Source: a virus. Taken from it: a DNA stretch of 24,121 nt. The notes under the pieces are model-generated. The model saw nothing but the letters and a program-made list of their open reading frames with translations, did not search any database and was not told where the DNA came from. The stretch lies in IMG/VR virus record IMGVR_UViG_3300048548_000013, positions 1 to 24,121 of that record; one strand, written 5' to 3'. Shown here piece after piece: positions 22,377 through 24,121 of this stretch (position 1 is its first letter; every line of letters starts with the position of its first letter). The position numbers and the translations under genes are program-made.

Positions 22377-23847
22377 GGCTCAGGTATCCTTCTTTTGTAC
22401 CAAGTTGCTGCTGCTCTGCGTTGTTTTGACCAAATCTGGTCACCGATATGGCCGCGTAGCGCGTTGCGTCCATCAAATCGTCGAACTCTTTGTGAATTTT
22501 TCCCTTCTTGCGGTGATACCGCCTAAATTCCTCGAACCACGGGGATAGGTTGCTGAAAACCTGCAACCTGCCGGTGCGGAACCGCTCCAGCATCTCCATC
22601 AGCCCCGGCTCCACATAGTTTGTGCCGTCTGGGTTGGTGAACTTGCCGATCATCAGCACCCCAGCCTCCAGATACATCTCCGCCAGCGTCTTGCCAGACC
22701 CCTTTTCTGTGCTGTCGCCGTCGTGGGGGTAAATCATCGGGATGGTTTTCCCTCGTGATTTGATGGCCGAGGCGTGTACCGCCGGAATCTCGCCCTCTTT
22801 CTTGTAAATGTCGTACACATAGATGCAGTCGTTGTCTGGGTTGTAGGCCGTCCAGACCACGCAGGTGGGGTGGGTAATACCAAAGTCGATGGCGGCAAGT
22901 TTTTTGTAATGGGCCGGTATCTCGAAGGGATCGCACTTAACAACCTCCTCGGAGAGCGCGAATACCATGCCCTCGCCAAGCACCGGGATGCCCTTGGAGC
23001 GCATATCACGCTGATACTCCGGGATCGCAGCCAGTAGCTGCTCCTTGGTCTCTTTGTTTAGGTGCTTCGCATCGTCCCAAGTCGCATTTGCGAGGTGCTG
23101 CCCCTGCTGTCGGTTGTCCATAAACTGGGCAACCAGCTCGGTTACGCCGTTCTCTGGCGTGAATGTCATCGTGACGTACCCGCCCTCACCACCGTTGCCG
23201 GTGGCGGTTCGTGTCAGGCACTGCGGGTAGATCGTTGGGTCTACTGGTTCCTCGTCGATCCAGATGAAGTCCTGAGATGATCCCATCAAGACATGCTGGC
23301 CCTGCGTGTAGGACTTGAAGCTGACGAGCGATGTGTTGCCGGTGGCGTGACGTACCGCAACATCTCTGGGCAGCCTCGGTGTGCCCATGGCCGGTGTGAC
23401 CTGATAGGTCTGGTCTTGCCGGATCAGGCCGTTGCCGTCGAATTTCCCTTCACCTAGATAGGTACCAAAAAGCTCCTTCACCACAACATCGCGGAGCTGC
23501 TCTCCAGACACCCCTAGACACCAGATCGAGGTTGGTTTTTTGAAGCGGATGCCGTTCCACCACTCCGGGTACTCGCCGGTTAGGTGGTAAGCGACCTCTA
23601 CCGCCATTGATGCGGTCTTGCCGACTCGGTTTGCCGCCATCAGCAGGCGCTGCTTGTTCTCGTTCCCGGCCTTGTAGAACTTTTTCTGCCACGGGTAGGG
23701 CGTGAAGTGGTCTAGTCGGTGGGTTCGCTTGTGTTCCTTTACGACAGCGATGGCCTTGGCTATCTCCGCCGCTTTTTCCTGCTGCTCTTCTGTCAGCTCA
23801 GGAGTCCCTTTTTTGCGAACCGCTTTTTTTGAAGTGCTTACTGCCAC
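22360..23847 (-). CDS. terL: Terminase large subunit
   Basis: This 495-residue motor-nuclease packages DNA into the prohead through the portal. It starts at GTG 23847, with GAGGG 6 nt upstream. ATPase motifs: Walker A AANRVGKT (71-78), Walker B FIWIDEEP (194-201, with D198 and E199) and the coupling motif TFTPENG (228-234). Nuclease motifs: AAIDFGITHP (318-327, D321), YPHDGDS (373-379) and DDLMDATRYA (456-465), giving the acidic residues for metal binding. The length is normal, and the N-terminal 40 residues are a basic, Glu-rich helix. No small terminase subunit is seen before it in the window; it may lie further upstream. Confidence 0.95.
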   Translation of the reverse strand: MAVSTSKKAVRKKGTPELTEEQQEKAAEIAKAIAVVKEHKRTHRLDHFTPYPWQKKFYKAGNENKQRLLMAANRVGKTASMAVEVAYHLTGEYPEWWNGIRFKKPTSIWCLGVSGEQLRDVVVKELFGTYLGEGKFDGNGLIRQDQTYQVTPAMGTPRLPRDVAVRHATGNTSLVSFKSYTQGQHVLMGSSQDFIWIDEEPVDPTIYPQCLTRTATGNGGEGGYVTMTFTPENGVTELVAQFMDNRQQGQHLANATWDDAKHLNKETKEQLLAAIPEYQRDMRSKGIPVLGEGMVFALSEEVVKCDPFEIPAHYKKLAAIDFGITHPTCVVWTAYNPDNDCIYVYDIYKKEGEIPAVHASAIKSRGKTIPMIYPHDGDSTEKGSGKTLAEMYLEAGVLMIGKFTNPDGTNYVEPGLMEMLERFRTGRLQVFSNLSPWFEEFRRYHRKKGKIHKEFDDLMDATRYAAISVTRFGQNNAEQQQLGTKEGYLSHEYDY

Positions 23848-23878
23848 AAAACGCCCTCAGTGTGTAACTCGATATGCC

Positions 23879-23898
23879 ACCCGTACCCACCCGTACCC
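23879..23898. repeat. Tandem 10-bp repeat (ACCCGTACCC x2 on plus strand)
   Basis: Two perfect adjacent copies of ACCCGTACCC occur on the plus strand, about 30-50 nt before the terminase start. Confidence 0.8.
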
Positions 23899-24013
23899 GG
23901 AGTCCCAGATTTGCGAAGCGGGTTTGACCGGCCTTGACGCCTCAGAATCCGACCCACCCCGAAATCGTAAGTCATTGATTTCATTAGACTTTTTCCCAGG
24001 CCCGACGGAGGGG

Positions 24014-24031
24014 TGTACCGTCAACTGTACC
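24014..24031. repeat. Pair of TGTACC motifs with 12-bp spacing
   Basis: TGTACC occurs at 24014-24019 and 24026-24031 on the plus strand, separated by GTCAAC. On the minus strand this reads GGTACAGTTGACGGTACA. Confidence 0.7.
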
Positions 24032-24086
24032 AATCACTGACTAATCCCCGCCACAGCTAGACATCGGCCCCATGCCGTATCGGGCG

Positions 24087-24121
24087 TTATAGCTTCGACG
24101 GGTCAATGCCTGCGTCCTTCA
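24087..24121 (-). CDS. 3' end of an upstream gene (partial)
   Basis: The only minus-strand frame without an early stop reads KDAGIDPSKL and then TAA at 24089-24087. It looks like the end of a protein and is co-directional with the terminase. The rest lies outside the window, so no function can be given; the small terminase subunit is possible but unsupported. Confidence 0.45.
   Translation of the reverse strand, partial: KDAGIDPSKL

Larger units (their letters stand above)
23848..24086. other. Non-coding region upstream of terminase with GGTAC direct repeats
   Basis: No convincing gene lies here. On the minus strand there are two tandem copies of a 10-bp unit (GGGTACGGGT, 23898-23879) and two GGTACA motifs 12 bp apart (24031-24014). 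Between them is AATCAATGACTTACGATTTC at about 23978-23959. No clear sigma-70 promoter was found. This could be a packaging, attachment or control site; none is shown. Confidence 0.5.

Noticed and set aside
23838-23984. 48-codon minus-strand frame (MKSMTYDFGVGRILRR...) just before terminase
   Set aside because: There is no well-spaced ribosome binding site, its second half is built from the GGTAC tandem repeat, and it overlaps the terminase start. It is probably chance.
23702-24040. 112-residue plus-strand open frame spanning the terminase start and the upstream gap
   Set aside because: The first half is antisense to the terminase; there is no ribosome binding site or recognisable motif, and all real genes run the other way.
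23860-24060. Possible tRNA or tRNA fragment upstream of terminase
   Set aside because: I tried both strands and found no GGTTCGAnTCC-type arm or cloverleaf pairing.

Overview
The window is a stretch of tailed-phage late (structural) genes. Every supportable gene lies on the minus strand, so transcription runs from base 24121 towards base 1. Genes are tightly packed, with many ATGA, TAATG or TGATG stop/start overlaps, and there are no tRNA, rRNA, insertion-sequence or CRISPR features. The gene set points to a short-tailed (podovirus-like) phage: a P22/SU10-type head module, a tail adaptor, a propeller-like tail protein and a block of large low-complexity proteins of ejection type, with no tape measure or tail tube/sheath genes. 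The style of the fibre proteins resembles environmental (especially marine) phages. The host cannot be identified from this sequence.

Right part (about 24121-17600, first transcribed): the tail end of an upstream gene, a short non-coding region with two pairs of GGTAC direct repeats, then large terminase (GTG start), a P22-like portal with a long Gln/Met-rich C-terminal helix, two small proteins, an acidic scaffolding-like protein and the SU10-type major capsid protein. A GC-rich hairpin with a UUCG loop and a T-rich tail, a probable terminator or attenuator, follows the capsid gene. A 99-residue protein and an SU10-type adaptor come next.

Middle (about 16992-9599): a host-recognition block. 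It holds an 840-residue collagen-like fibre ending in a C1q/TNF-like domain, two tandemly duplicated fibre paralogues that share a module with the large fibre, small unassigned proteins between them, a lysis cassette (M15 peptidase, coiled-coil/tail-anchored membrane protein, holin) behind a promoter-like sequence, a repeat-bearing fibre with HxH motifs, and a beta-rich structural protein.

Left part (about 9599-1): a tail hub/nozzle candidate, a small tail protein, then a probable ejection-protein block. This includes a protein with 11-residue repeats, a protein with a Gly/Ala-rich membrane-prone segment, and a 775-residue multidomain protein. That last protein carries an ART-PolyVal-like ADP-ribosyltransferase domain, a second possible ART-like region and a conserved His/Glu-rich domain. 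It is the most unusual gene here: a candidate effector carried in the virion and delivered with the DNA. The start of one more gene runs off the left edge.
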